Assembly (NCBI GenBank): GCA_965267435.1
Contig: OZ253960.1
Coordinates: 2,480,001 to 2,544,000, forward strand
Reading direction: 5' to 3'
Source of the DNA: JAWPMT01 sp965267435
GTDB lineage: Bacteria > Bacteroidota > Bacteroidia > Cytophagales > Cyclobacteriaceae
Length of the DNA stretch: 64,000 bases
How positions within the stretch are numbered: position 1 is the stretch's first letter; each line of letters starts with the position of its first letter. Shown here in pieces: positions 1-9,601 of the stretch. The position numbers and the translations under genes were made by a program. The notes under the pieces were generated by a model that was not told where the DNA came from, ran no database searches, and saw only the letters and a list, made by a program, of their open reading frames with translations.

Positions 1-2732
1 TCGATCCCATGACCAAGCGTGGCACAGAAGAACCCGAGTGGCACCATCATCAGGATCAAAAAGGCCTGGTAGAAGGACCTGAAAGTGATCATCAGGATGA
101 ATAGGATCACAACAAAAGCGGATCCAAAGTAAAGCCCGATTTCTTGTCCGGCCCGGGCACTCTCTTCCGCCTGACCGCCAAAGTCGATGGTCACCGATGG
201 AAAGCTTGCCTGCAGCTCCGGTACGATATTCTCTCTTACGTTTTCCAGCACCGGCGGCACCTCTCCAAAAGGATCGACCATTTCGGCCTCAACGGTCACT
301 GCCCTGCTCGTATTGAAATGGCGGATACCTGCGATGCCTCGTTCTACCTCGTAGTCAGCCAATTGGGTGACAGGGAACTCCTGCCCCGCCGTGGTTTTGA
401 TCTTGATATTCTCTAGTTGCCCCACGCTTTCACGTCCAGTATTGGGATATCTCACCCAGACGCGCAGTTCATCATTGCCTTTCATAAAGCGCTGGACCTC
501 CTCGCCGAAGAAGCCCTGCCGGATCTGTCTGGTGATCGCGTTATGATCAAGTCCGAGGAAATAAGCTTCCGGCTGCAAGTCGAATAACATCTCACGCTTA
601 CCTTCCGCGACATTGTCCTCGATCTCCTTGAGCTCGGCCACTTCCCCCAATTTTTCCTTTAGGAAGGCTGTCGCCTCTTGCAACTCATCATAGTTCTTGC
701 CCATCAGCCGAACGGACACCGGCTTACCAAAACGGTTATTGCCGCCCACACTGTACTTCTCGGCGCCCAATACTGGGCCTATTTCCTTCCGTATCCGCTG
801 AATCAAGTCAAATTGATTCATACCGTAGGCATCAAGCTCGGCGTAGAAAACCGTGACTGAGCCGGCATGCGAGCCCGACTCTCCCTGTGCGAAGCCTACA
901 TTGGCGAAGGTGTTTTCGATGATCTGCTTGTCCGTATCGAACTCCTCTTTCATTTGCTCATTCACCCTCCAGATCGCCTCAGTAAAACGGACGAGATGTC
1001 GCTCTACTTTGTCCTCACGCTCCCCTGGCTTAAAGGCAATGTTCACATTGAAGGCATTGAAGGGGATCGGTGGGAAGAAAGTCGCTTTGATGAAGCCACC
1101 CTGCATCAGACCACCAATGAGGATCACAAAAGCCAGGACCATCGCCACAGAGATGGTTCGATACTTCATCGTCCAAGCAAGGGCCCGGCCATATACCCTG
1201 AATCGCATCCAGTCGATCACCTGATTGATCTTGGCGCGAATCTGGAAAGAACGGGTATCCTGGGCTTTCACACGTAGGACGTGTTTGCTGGCAAGGTGAG
1301 CCGGCAAAACAAAGAAGGCCTCCAACAGTGAAAAGCCAAGGCTAAAGATCACCACAAAAGCCATGTCCTTCAGGAACTCAAAGCCGCCGGTGAGCAAAAG
1401 CAGTGGAGTAAAGGCCACAATCGTAGTAGTAACGGATGTGACAACTGCAGGCATCACCTCCAACGTTCCATTTATGGCTGCTTTTATCGGATTCTTGGTC
1501 TTTTCAAAATGCGTGTAGATATTCTCCGCAATCACAATGCCATCATCCACCAAAATCCCGATGACAAGGATCATCCCAAACAAGGAAATCATGTTGATCG
1601 TCAGCCCCACAAAAGACCCAATCACAAACATGCCCAGGAAGGAAGAAGGAATACCCCATGCCACCCAGAAAGACAATCTCAGATTAAGGAATAGACCCAG
1701 AGAAACCAATACGAGTATCAGCCCTACTACCCCATTGGTCGTCAACAGATCGAGGCGTTGATTGAGGATCTTCATGAAATTCCAGGCGATCTCGAGCTCG
1801 ACTGCCGCGTTCTTTTCATTGAACTTAGGTACGTACTCCTCCACGGCATCTGAGATGACCTTCAAGTCCTCACTCTCCAGCTTTCGCACCTCCAGGAAGA
1901 CCGCTCTACGGCCATTGTGAAAGCCTTTGAAAGCCTGGTCCGCGAAATCCTCCTTGACAACAGCAATGTCTCTTAGGAGCAGATTTTTACCATCTGTGTT
2001 ACTCCGAACGACGATATCGCCGATCCTTTCGGCATCCGTCTCTTTCGCTTTGGATCTAATCAGGATCTCCTCTTTAGAACCCTTTATCGATCCTGCGGAT
2101 ATGTCTCTATTGTTGAGCCTAACAGCATTAGCGACATCATCGAAGCTCAGATTGTACCGTCGGAGTGTTTCCTCTGACACCTCGATAGAGATTTCCAAGG
2201 GAGGAAATCCACTGACTGCCACCTGACTGATCTTACCAGTTGCCAACAGGTCATCTTCCACCTGCTCTGCATAGTACTTCAACGTCTTGAGGTCGACGTC
2301 GCCCGTCATGGAGAGCCACTGTGCGGTGGATCGCTGCCGCTGCTTAAAGATGATGGGCTTCTCCGCCCCCGCCGGAAATGAATTGATGCCGTCGACAGCA
2401 TTCTTCACGTCAGTATACACTTCATCGATATTGTAGCTCTCTACGATTTCGACAGAAACTGAGGCTGAATTCTCCGCAGATGTTGAGGTGACCTCATCGA
2501 TGCCCGCGATCGACTTCAGGCTCTCCTCAATTTTGAGGGTCACACCCTCTTCCATTTCTTCCGGCGAAGCACCTGGGTAGGCTACCGTGATGTTGATCAT
2601 GGTATCCCGCCGTGTAGGGAAAAAAGACTTCTTGGTATTGACCAATGCGACTACACCACCCAAAAGAGTAAGCGCAATGACGATATTGGCAAGTATTGGA
2701 TACTTGACAAAATGCTCGACTAAGTTCTTCAT
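1..2732 (-). CDS. RND-family efflux transporter, inner-membrane pump (partial, C-terminus off left edge)
   Basis: Proton-driven tripartite efflux pump subunit of the AcrB/HAE1 type. The minus-strand frame opens at ATG 2732 and runs without a stop to base 1, giving about 910 codons; family members are about 1,030-1,080 residues, so roughly the last 120-150 are outside. The N-terminus (KNLVEHFVKYPILANIVIAL) is the usual TM1. The TM4 signature GILVDDGIVIAENIY carries the paired aspartates of the proton relay. Two periplasmic porter/docking loops and a second TM block (SAFVVILFILMITFRSF) follow. The adaptor gene ends 12 bases upstream in the same direction, so they form one operon. No TolC-type gene is next to this pair, unlike the second pump at 28.8-35.4 kb. 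Substrate cannot be read from sequence. Confidence 0.93.
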   Translation of the reverse strand, partial: MKNLVEHFVKYPILANIVIALTLLGGVVALVNTKKSFFPTRRDTMINITVAYPGASPEEMEEGVTLKIEESLKSIAGIDEVTSTSAENSASVSVEIVESYNIDEVYTDVKNAVDGINSFPAGAEKPIIFKQRQRSTAQWLSMTGDVDLKTLKYYAEQVEDDLLATGKISQVAVSGFPPLEISIEVSEETLRRYNLSFDDVANAVRLNNRDISAGSIKGSKEEILIRSKAKETDAERIGDIVVRSNTDGKNLLLRDIAVVKEDFADQAFKGFHNGRRAVFLEVRKLESEDLKVISDAVEEYVPKFNEKNAAVELEIAWNFMKILNQRLDLLTTNGVVGLILVLVSLGLFLNLRLSFWVAWGIPSSFLGMFVIGSFVGLTINMISLFGMILVIGILVDDGIVIAENIYTHFEKTKNPIKAAINGTLEVMPAVVTSVTTTIVAFTPLLLLTGGFEFLKDMAFVVIFSLGFSLLEAFFVLPAHLASKHVLRVKAQDTRSFQIRAKINQVIDWMRFRVYGRALAWTMKYRTISVAMVLAFVILIGGLMQGGFIKATFFPPIPFNAFNVNIAFKPGEREDKVERHLVRFTEAIWRVNEQMKEEFDTDKQIIENTFANVGFAQGESGSHAGSVTVFYAELDAYGMNQFDLIQRIRKEIGPVLGAEKYSVGGNNRFGKPVSVRLMGKNYDELQEATAFLKEKLGEVAELKEIEDNVAEGKREMLFDLQPEAYFLGLDHNAITRQIRQGFFGEEVQRFMKGNDELRVWVRYPNTGRESVGQLENIKIKTTAGQEFPVTQLADYEVERGIAGIRHFNTSRAVTVEAEMVDPFGEVPPVLENVRENIVPELQASFPSVTIDFGGQAEESARAGQEIGLYFGSAFVVILFILMITFRSFYQAFLILMMVPLGFFCATLGHGI

Positions 2733-2744
2733 GTCTGGGTTGGT

Positions 2745-3941
2745 TTAGTTGCCGGCCTTACTTGAAGCTGTCACAAGGGGCTGGTCCGCCTGGTTCTTCC
2801 TTTCGAGGTCTATGTCCTTCTCTTCCAGTTTGAAAGCGACCATGTTGTTGTGAGCGTTGACCAGAGGTTCCACTACCAGGTCTGTACCTGCCTCGAGACC
2901 TCGGAAAATCGCAGATTCCTCTTGCAACTTCACCACCTCTATTTGCTTCACTTTCAAAAGCGTGTCCTCCAGCACGAAGACTTCGTTGCGGTTGTAAATG
3001 GCACTACGAGGTATGATCATGCCATCCTTGATTACACGCGCGGGAATCGCCGCTTGCATAAACTGGCCATCATAGATCCGCTGATTGGTAGGCTCAATGG
3101 CAATGAAAACATCGACAGACTGTGTGCTCTGATTGACAAAGTCACTGATCCTAAGAATCTTACCTCCCCATGTCTGCCCGGTTTCATCACTGTAGATGTC
3201 GACCTCGGAGCCCACCTGTATCCACGGTATGTCTCGTGTCTCCACGCTGACTTGCAGTTCATGCACACCAGCTCTAATAATCTTACCAATTCTGTTGCCA
3301 GGATTCACAAAAGCCCCTGACTCCTGCGCCACTTCGGAAATGCTCCCACTGAAAGGTGCATAATACCTGTGCTTCTTCAGGCGCACTTCTGCACTCTTGA
3401 TATTGAAAAATGTGGAGTAGATACCCTTGGTAGCGAGATAAGTCTTCTCCTTTTCAGATCGGATCTCAGGGAGAGAAGGAAGATCCCCTTCCAGACGCAC
3501 ACTATTGAAGTATTCATTCCAGGCTCCGTAGCTCTCTGGATAATCCAGCTTCAAATCCGGCAAGATGCTCGCCACGTCTCTCATGAAATTGCTTTTCTGC
3601 GATTTCAGCGATAGCGCCGCTTCCGTATCGTCGATGTAGAACAGCAAGGTGCCCTTTCGGAAGCTCTGTCCTTCTTTCAGACGAATGTTGCCTTCGTACA
3701 TACGACCTCCTACTTCGGACAATAGATCCAGCGACTGAGCTGTCTCTACACGTCCATAGGCGACGACACTGGTTTCAATATCATCGTACTTCACCTCTTC
3801 TGTCTGCACATATCGGCGGACTTCAAACTGCTTCTTCGGTTCCGGTGGTTCCTTGAGTGTTCCAAGAAAGGCGGAGATGCCAAGGGCGCTTACGATAATG
3901 AGCACAGAAACGCCGTAGATAAAAAGTTGACGTGTTTTCAT
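2745..3941 (-). CDS. HlyD/MFP-family periplasmic adaptor of RND efflux pump
   Basis: Membrane-fusion subunit (398 residues) linking the RND pump at 1-2732 to an outer-membrane channel. An N-terminal hydrophobic anchor (residues about 8-26, FIYGVSVLIIVSALGISAFL) is followed by a biotinyl-lipoyl-like half (EVGGRMYEGNIRLKEGQSF), a short helical hairpin region, the second lipoyl half (YYAPFSGSISEVAQESGAFV), a beta-barrel (VDIYSDETGQTWGGKILRI) and a membrane-proximal domain. There is no lipobox cysteine, so it is probably anchored by its TM helix. It is the first gene of the two-gene operon. The 195-base gap upstream contains two palindromes (4025-4043 and 4074-4083) that could be operators. Confidence 0.92.
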   Translation of the reverse strand: MKTRQLFIYGVSVLIIVSALGISAFLGTLKEPPEPKKQFEVRRYVQTEEVKYDDIETSVVAYGRVETAQSLDLLSEVGGRMYEGNIRLKEGQSFRKGTLLFYIDDTEAALSLKSQKSNFMRDVASILPDLKLDYPESYGAWNEYFNSVRLEGDLPSLPEIRSEKEKTYLATKGIYSTFFNIKSAEVRLKKHRYYAPFSGSISEVAQESGAFVNPGNRIGKIIRAGVHELQVSVETRDIPWIQVGSEVDIYSDETGQTWGGKILRISDFVNQSTQSVDVFIAIEPTNQRIYDGQFMQAAIPARVIKDGMIIPRSAIYNRNEVFVLEDTLLKVKQIEVVKLQEESAIFRGLEAGTDLVVEPLVNAHNNMVAFKLEEKDIDLERKNQADQPLVTASSKAGN

Positions 3942-4024
3942 TTTGAGTAGTATAAAGACCTTTTCGGAGGGCCAGCAGAGTCAAACAACACACTGATTGC
4001 TAACCTTACTGACTCCTTCTAACC

Positions 4025-4043
4025 GAATTTTGTTACAAATTTC
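4025..4043. promoter_or_regulatory. Imperfect 19-bp palindrome upstream of RND operon (candidate operator)
   Basis: GAATTTTGT-T-ACAAATTTC: eight of nine positions pair around a central T. It lies 84-102 bases upstream of the adaptor start at 3941. A second perfect palindrome, GTTCCGGAAC, is at 4074-4083. The symmetry is seen directly; function as a repressor site is inference. Confidence 0.3.
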
Positions 4044-4136
4044 AATAGGAAAAGTGTACTGAAACGTCATAAAGTTCCGGAACGGACCATTTGCCGCACT
4101 GAACTGTCAAATAAGAAGGACAAACGGATGTTAGGG

Positions 4137-4967
4137 CTACGGAATAATGACGGTGAATTTGGTACCTACCGGCTCATTATCCTCGGCGGTGATCGTGCCA
4201 CCCAAAGCCTGCGTGCATTTCCAGGCCTGGTACAGTCCGAGACCTGCGGCGATCTCTCCGCCCGTGGGCTTGGCACTGAGCTTCGCAAACTTCTTGAATA
4301 TAAGGCTCTTTTCTTCCGGCTTGAAGCCCGGGCCCTCATCGGCGACGACTAGCCTTGCCGCACCCTCAGACGTCGCATCGAGCGTGACCCAAACAGATGA
4401 GCCTGCTTTCGAGAACTTACCAGCATTGGAAAGGAGATTGATAACAATCAGGTTCCAGTATTCATTGTCAACCGGAGCCTTCAATGAAGGGTCGGACACC
4501 GTGAGCTCATAGTCAATTTCTTTCTCAATGTACTCTTGAACGAAATAGGCGACCTTATCCCTGACAGGCTGCACGACATCCTGCAACTCAATAGTGGGCT
4601 CCTCCTCCTCGGACTCAAACTCTTCCACCTCCATGATTCGCGCAATCAGCTTGTTCAGGTGCCAGCCTGCAGCCTCGATATTCTCAGCAAAGAACCGAAG
4701 CTCCTCATTGTTCTCGAGATCTTTCTTGAGCAAATCAGCAAATCCGATGATGCGGCTTATGGGAGAACGCAGGTCGTGGGAGACCACACGAAAGAATCCA
4801 CCTTTCTCAATCTTCAGGTCTGAGATCTGCTTTTCCTTCTCCACAATGATTGCCTCGAGTTCCTCAATAGTCCTTTTCAAACCGGAAGATTTTAATGGCC
4901 GATTCCACAGTATTCGGGTGGGAAGATATGTTCTGCATCCGAATTTTCCTAAATAACTACTTGGCAT
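4137..4967 (-). CDS. Cytoplasmic sensor histidine kinase (HisKA + HATPase)
   Basis: 276-residue kinase with no membrane helices and no recognisable sensor domain. A short coiled coil (residues about 30-55) leads into the H-box SHDLRSPISRIIGFADLL with phospho-acceptor His64. It is followed by the N-box NLLSNAGKFS, G1 box DEGPGF and G2 box GLGLY. All catalytic boxes are intact, so it should be active. No response regulator gene is adjacent, so it is an orphan kinase. The first 29 residues look unlike the family and a TTG at residue 30 could be the true start; ATG 4967 is the only in-frame ATG before the H-box. It is separated from the RND adaptor by 195 bases and is probably an independent unit. 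Confidence 0.88.
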   Translation of the reverse strand: MPSSYLGKFGCRTYLPTRILWNRPLKSSGLKRTIEELEAIIVEKEKQISDLKIEKGGFFRVVSHDLRSPISRIIGFADLLKKDLENNEELRFFAENIEAAGWHLNKLIARIMEVEEFESEEEEPTIELQDVVQPVRDKVAYFVQEYIEKEIDYELTVSDPSLKAPVDNEYWNLIVINLLSNAGKFSKAGSSVWVTLDATSEGAARLVVADEGPGFKPEEKSLIFKKFAKLSAKPTGGEIAAGLGLYQAWKCTQALGGTITAEDNEPVGTKFTVIIP

Positions 4968-5086
4968 TTAACAACCGCCAAATCCTCTGTTGATCAACTA
5001 TAATTTCCGCTCAAGTGGTTTTCATTTCCAATTTCTACCCTTAATTGCGAGGTTGAGACGCTGTGTTTATCAAGAGAGAAACTATT

Positions 5087-8000
5087 ATGAAGAAACTACA
5101 ACTCGTACTATGCCTGACATTGGTTTTGGCGATGACGCTACCCAGTCAGGCCCAAAGAAGAGGCAAACGCACCCCACCCCCGGTAGGTATTGATACCTCC
5201 CTTTATCAGGGCTTACAGTGGCGTGAGGTTGGGCCCTTCCGCGGTGGAAGGTCCGCCGCAGTTACTGGTGTACCCGGCAAACCCAATCTATTCTATTTTG
5301 GCGCCACTGGAGGCGGCATCTGGCGAACTACCGATGCCGGTAATTCCTGGGAGAATATTTCTGATGGCTACTTTGGCGGCTCCATAGGAGCAGTCGCAGT
5401 GAGCGAGTGGGACAACAACGTCATCTACGTCGGTGGAGGTGAAGTCACCGTAAGGGGCAACGTATCCTCAGGTAATGGCATGTGGAAGTCCGTGGATGCT
5501 GGCAAGACATGGACCGCCGCCGGATTGCCCAATAGTCGGCATATCCCAAGAATTCGCATTCACCCCAAAAACCCTGATATCGTATATGCTGCCGTCATGG
5601 GCGACTTGTACAAGTCAACTTCTGATCGAGGCATCTACAAGAGTACGGACGGCGGCGCTAGCTGGCGACGAGTACTCTTCGCCAATGAAGATGCCGGGGC
5701 CGTGGATTTAGTAATGGACCCGAACAACCCTCGGATCCTATATGCCTCTACATGGAGGATCCGTCGGACACCCTACAGCCTGGAAAGTGGCGGACCGGGT
5801 TCTGCACTATGGAAATCAACCGATGGTGGCGAGACGTGGAACAACATCAGTTCCAATGAGGGCTTACCATCCGGCACCTGGGGGATCTCCGGTGTGACGG
5901 TCTCGCCCGTAAACTCCAATCGTGTGTGGGCGATCATCGAAAATAAAGATGGTGGTGTATACCGCTCAGATGATGCTGGCAAGAGCTGGCGGCTAATCAA
6001 TAAGGAGCGCAAACTAAGGCAACGCGCCTGGTACTACACCAGGATCTATGCCGACACGCAGGATGAGGATCGCGTATATGTGCTCAATGTGCGGTACCAC
6101 CGGTCAAAAGACGGAGGTAAGACTTATGAGACATATAACGCTCCCCACGGGGACCATCACGATCTGTGGATAGACCCTATGGACAACCAACGCATGGTGA
6201 TTGGTGATGATGGCGGTGCTCAGGTCTCCTTTGATGGAGGCGAAAACTGGTCCACCTATCACAATCAGCCAACGGCGCAGTTTTATCGGGTAACGACGGA
6301 CAATTCCTTTCCATATAAGATCTACGGTGCCCAGCAAGACAACTCTACAGTTCGCATTGCCCATCGCACCGATGGAAGATTCATAGGTGAAAGGGATTGG
6401 GAGCCTACAGCGGGTGGTGAAAGTGCTCACATCGCCATATCTCCGGAGGACAATGACATTGTCTATGGCGGTAGCTATGACGGCTTCCTTACTCGTGTGA
6501 ACCACACGACGAATGAGGTCCGCGCCGTCAATGTATGGCCCGACAACCCAATGGGACATGGCGCCGAAGACTTCAAGTACAGGTTCCAGTGGAATTTCCC
6601 CATCTTCTTCTCGCCCCACGATCCCAAGAAGCTCTATACAGCTTCCAACCACCTGCATGTATCCACCAACGAGGGACAATCCTGGGAACTGATCAGTCCA
6701 GACCTGACCAGAAACGACCCTACGAAGCTGGGCTCTTCTGGTGGTCCTATTACGAAGGACAATACGAGCGTGGAATACTACTGTACCATTTTTGCGGCAG
6801 TGGAATCGCCACATGAGGAAGGTGTGATCTGGGCAGGGTCAGACGACGGACTGCTACATATCACGAAGGACGGTGGTGAAAACTGGCAGAACGTCACACC
6901 GGGAATGATGCCAGAGTGGTCGATGATCAACAGCGTGGAAGTCGATCCCTTCAATGAAGGAGGACTATACGTGGCAGCTACGCGATACAAGCTGGGAGAC
7001 TACGCACCCTACCTATACAAAACAAAAGACTACGGCCAAACCTGGGAAGCTATCAACACTGGTATCGGTAGTGAGCATTTCACTCGAGTCCTGAGAGCAG
7101 ACCCCAGCAAGGAGGGATTGCTCTACGCAGGAACGGAGTCAGGGATGTATGTGTCCTTTAACGATGGCGCCAGCTGGCAACCGCTACAAATGAATCTGCC
7201 AATTGTGCCAATTACGGACCTGGCTGTGAAGAATGATAACCTCATTGCCGCAACGCAAGGTCGCAGTTTTTGGATGATCGATGATCTGACCGTCCTTCAC
7301 CAGGCAGACAACCAACTGGCAAATAAGAAGGCGCACCTTTTCCAGCCGATGACCACCTACCGCATGGGTGGCGGTAACGGCGCTACTTCAAAAACTGCCG
7401 GCACCAATCATCCGGGAGGAGCACTCGTACACTTCTTTGTCAAGGACACTGCTGACGTAGACACGGTGGAATTGTCCTTTCACACGATGTCCGACGAGTT
7501 GGTGATGACCTTCTCTACGAACCCCGACAAGGAAGCCAAAGAAGGAAAGCTGTCATTCGGCAAAGGCTTGAATACCTTCAACTGGAACATGCGTTATCCG
7601 GGGGCAACGACCTTTCCGGGGATGATAATGTGGGCAGCTACTACCAGCGGTCCACGAGTTGTTCCTGGCACCTACAAGGTCACACTCACAGTGGATGGAG
7701 AGGCTCAGTCACAAACGTTTGAGATCGTGAAAGATCCACGATCCAGCGCCACACAGGCGGACTTGGAGGCCCAGTTGGACTTTCTTCTTTCCGTCCGAGA
7801 CAAGCTGTCTGAGACTAACGATGCAGTGATCACAATCCGGAAAGTGCGTACGCAAATCAAAGGCGTAATGGACAAAACGGATGATGAGCGCATCGCAGAA
7901 CTGGGCAAGGCGATCCTCGATGACATAAAGGCCGTAGAGGAGGCGTTGTACCAAACAAAGAACGAGAGTGGTCAGGATCCTCTGAATTTCCCTATTCGTC

Positions 8001-8206
8001 TCAATAACAAACTGGGACACTTGGGTTCTTTGGAAGGTTTCGGCGACTCCAGACCCACACAACAAGCTGTGGATTTCAAAGAGGAAGTAACAGGTCTGAT
8101 CGATGAGCAACTCAATCAACTGTCTCAAATCCTTGAGAACAGAATCGATGAGTTCAATAAGGCAGTGTACGACAGCAAAATCGATGCGGTGCAACTGCAA
8201 GACTGA
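5087..8206 (+). CDS. Secreted BNR/VPS10-like beta-propeller protein
   Basis: 1,039-residue exported protein of the VPS10/sortilin-like 'glycosyl hydrolase' group common in Bacteroidota. I chose ATG 5087 because MKKLQLVLCLTLVLAMTLPS plus QAQ forms a clean signal peptide; an in-frame ATG at 5063 would put eight extra residues before it. At least ten Asp-box (BNR) repeats of form S/T-x-D-x-G-x-S/T-W are visible, for example TTDAGNSW, SVDAGKTW, STDGGASW, SDDAGKSW, SFDGGENW and TKDYGQTW. They span about residues 75-740 and suggest one or two beta-propellers. The last about 300 residues hold an immunoglobulin-like stretch and a helical tail. Sialidase catalytic residues are not evident, so enzymatic activity is doubtful. 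A strong terminator follows at 8234. Confidence 0.9.
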   Translation: MKKLQLVLCLTLVLAMTLPSQAQRRGKRTPPPVGIDTSLYQGLQWREVGPFRGGRSAAVTGVPGKPNLFYFGATGGGIWRTTDAGNSWENISDGYFGGSIGAVAVSEWDNNVIYVGGGEVTVRGNVSSGNGMWKSVDAGKTWTAAGLPNSRHIPRIRIHPKNPDIVYAAVMGDLYKSTSDRGIYKSTDGGASWRRVLFANEDAGAVDLVMDPNNPRILYASTWRIRRTPYSLESGGPGSALWKSTDGGETWNNISSNEGLPSGTWGISGVTVSPVNSNRVWAIIENKDGGVYRSDDAGKSWRLINKERKLRQRAWYYTRIYADTQDEDRVYVLNVRYHRSKDGGKTYETYNAPHGDHHDLWIDPMDNQRMVIGDDGGAQVSFDGGENWSTYHNQPTAQFYRVTTDNSFPYKIYGAQQDNSTVRIAHRTDGRFIGERDWEPTAGGESAHIAISPEDNDIVYGGSYDGFLTRVNHTTNEVRAVNVWPDNPMGHGAEDFKYRFQWNFPIFFSPHDPKKLYTASNHLHVSTNEGQSWELISPDLTRNDPTKLGSSGGPITKDNTSVEYYCTIFAAVESPHEEGVIWAGSDDGLLHITKDGGENWQNVTPGMMPEWSMINSVEVDPFNEGGLYVAATRYKLGDYAPYLYKTKDYGQTWEAINTGIGSEHFTRVLRADPSKEGLLYAGTESGMYVSFNDGASWQPLQMNLPIVPITDLAVKNDNLIAATQGRSFWMIDDLTVLHQADNQLANKKAHLFQPMTTYRMGGGNGATSKTAGTNHPGGALVHFFVKDTADVDTVELSFHTMSDELVMTFSTNPDKEAKEGKLSFGKGLNTFNWNMRYPGATTFPGMIMWAATTSGPRVVPGTYKVTLTVDGEAQSQTFEIVKDPRSSATQADLEAQLDFLLSVRDKLSETNDAVITIRKVRTQIKGVMDKTDDERIAELGKAILDDIKAVEEALYQTKNESGQDPLNFPIRLNNKLGHLGSLEGFGDSRPTQQAVDFKEEVTGLIDEQLNQLSQILENRIDEFNKAVYDSKIDAVQLQD

Positions 8207-8233
8207 AACAATTTTTATACGATATCTGCAAAG

Positions 8234-8261
8234 GCGATGGGTTTTACCTATCGCTTTTTTT
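8234..8261 (+). terminator. Rho-independent terminator after BNR protein gene
   Basis: Nine-base stem GCGATGGGT / ACCTATCGC with one G-U pair, loop TTT, then seven T. It lies 28 bases past the stop at 8206. It also argues against starting lhgO at the upstream in-frame ATG 8237, which would sit inside the stem. Confidence 0.85.
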
Positions 8262-8293
8262 ATTCTTGTGCTGCAAACGGGTGGCTGTCATAT

Positions 8294-9496
8294 ATGTATA
8301 GTGTCATAGTTATCGGTGGAGGCATAGTTGGTCTGGCCTCTGCGCTGAAGTTAAAAGAGGCCAATCCGCGCCTCAAAATAGCGATCCTCGAAAAGGAGCC
8401 GCAGATTTGTATGCATCAGACCGGGCACAACAGCGGCGTTATACACTCGGGCTTGTACTATCCGCCTGGCAGCTACAAAGCCAAAAACTGTGTCGACGGT
8501 TATAACCAACTGCTAAGCTTTTGTGATCAGGAGGAGATCCCTTATCAAGTCTGTGGCAAAATCGTCGTAGCTACTTCCAAAGATCAGATACCCGCCCTCA
8601 GGACCTTGGCTCAGCGAGGTCAGCAAAACGGCCTCAAAGGTCTCAAGCCCCTGAAGTCCAAGGAACAGCTCCAGGAATATGAACCTCACGTGAATGGTGT
8701 CGCCGGGATCTATGTTCCGCAGACAGGGATCATTGACTATGGCCAGGTAGCTCATAAATACGCCGAAAAGTTCCGCCACTTTGGGGGAGAGATCTTCACC
8801 AACAATAAGGTGTTGAAAGTGCGCAGGAAGTCTGACAAACTGATGGAAGTAAAGACCAACCATCAAAAGTTCATCACGCATTTCGTCGTCAACTGTGCGG
8901 GGCTTTGGTCAGACAAAGTCGCCCGAAAAAGCAAAATGAAGGTGCCTTACAAAATCATTCCCTTCCGAGGCGAGTATTACAAACTCCGGCCGGAACGTGA
9001 GCATCTTGTCAAAAACCTCATTTATCCAGTACCCGATCCAAAGTTCCCTTTTCTCGGCGTTCACTTCACTCGAATGATCAATGGTGGTGTGGAAGCCGGC
9101 CCCAATGCCGTACTCGCTTTCAAGCGGGAAGGATACAAAAAGTCCGACATACACATCGGCCAATTACTAGAGTCGCTGACCTATCGCGGGTTTCAAAAGG
9201 TCGCTTGGAAGTACTGGCAAACTGGATTTGGCGAACTCTATCGTTCGTACTCCAAAAGGGCCTTCACCAAAGCCCTACAGAAGCTCGTCCCTGAAATTCA
9301 GAGAAAGGACCTGATTTCTGGAGGAGCGGGTGTCCGAGCGCAGGCCTGCGACCGTAACGGGGGCCTGGTGGATGATTTTCTTATTCTGGAGAAGGATAAG
9401 ATCTTAAATGTCGGCAACGCACCCTCTCCCGCCGCTACTTCCAGCCTTTCCATTGGACAACGTGTAGCCGAGATGGCCTTGGAAAGAATGGCTTAG
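8294..9496 (+). CDS. lhgO: L-2-hydroxyglutarate oxidase
   Basis: FAD-dependent oxidase (400 residues) of the LhgO/YgaF family, which returns the metabolic by-product L-2-hydroxyglutarate to 2-oxoglutarate and passes electrons to oxygen or quinones. The start at ATG 8294 places the dinucleotide-binding motif VIVIGGGIVGLASALKL at residues 4-20, as normal; the upstream ATG 8237 falls in a terminator hairpin. The family signature HNSGVIHSGLYYPPGS and the C-terminal GGAGVRAQACDRNGGLVDD are present. Length matches the family. It stands alone between the terminator at 8234 and msrB. Confidence 0.93.
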   Translation: MYSVIVIGGGIVGLASALKLKEANPRLKIAILEKEPQICMHQTGHNSGVIHSGLYYPPGSYKAKNCVDGYNQLLSFCDQEEIPYQVCGKIVVATSKDQIPALRTLAQRGQQNGLKGLKPLKSKEQLQEYEPHVNGVAGIYVPQTGIIDYGQVAHKYAEKFRHFGGEIFTNNKVLKVRRKSDKLMEVKTNHQKFITHFVVNCAGLWSDKVARKSKMKVPYKIIPFRGEYYKLRPEREHLVKNLIYPVPDPKFPFLGVHFTRMINGGVEAGPNAVLAFKREGYKKSDIHIGQLLESLTYRGFQKVAWKYWQTGFGELYRSYSKRAFTKALQKLVPEIQRKDLISGGAGVRAQACDRNGGLVDDFLILEKDKILNVGNAPSPAATSSLSIGQRVAEMALERMA

Positions 9497-9601
9497 CAGG
9501 CGCCTCTTCTGTACAATGGTAGACAAACCGGGGATTGTCCTGAGAATTTTTCAACACGGAACGATTTTGTGGCGTTTTAGTATGGATAATCCAAGTTTTT
9601 T

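Noticed and set aside
6104..6814. 236-codon minus-strand frame within the BNR protein gene
   Set aside because: Opposite strand of Asp-box repeats; arises from the repeated codon pattern.
7709..8200. 163-codon minus-strand frame within the BNR protein gene
   Set aside because: Antisense shadow of a strongly coding region; no signal, domain or promoter.
8237..8293. Upstream ATG extension of lhgO
   Set aside because: Lies in a rho-independent terminator stem, and would displace the FAD motif from the N-terminus.
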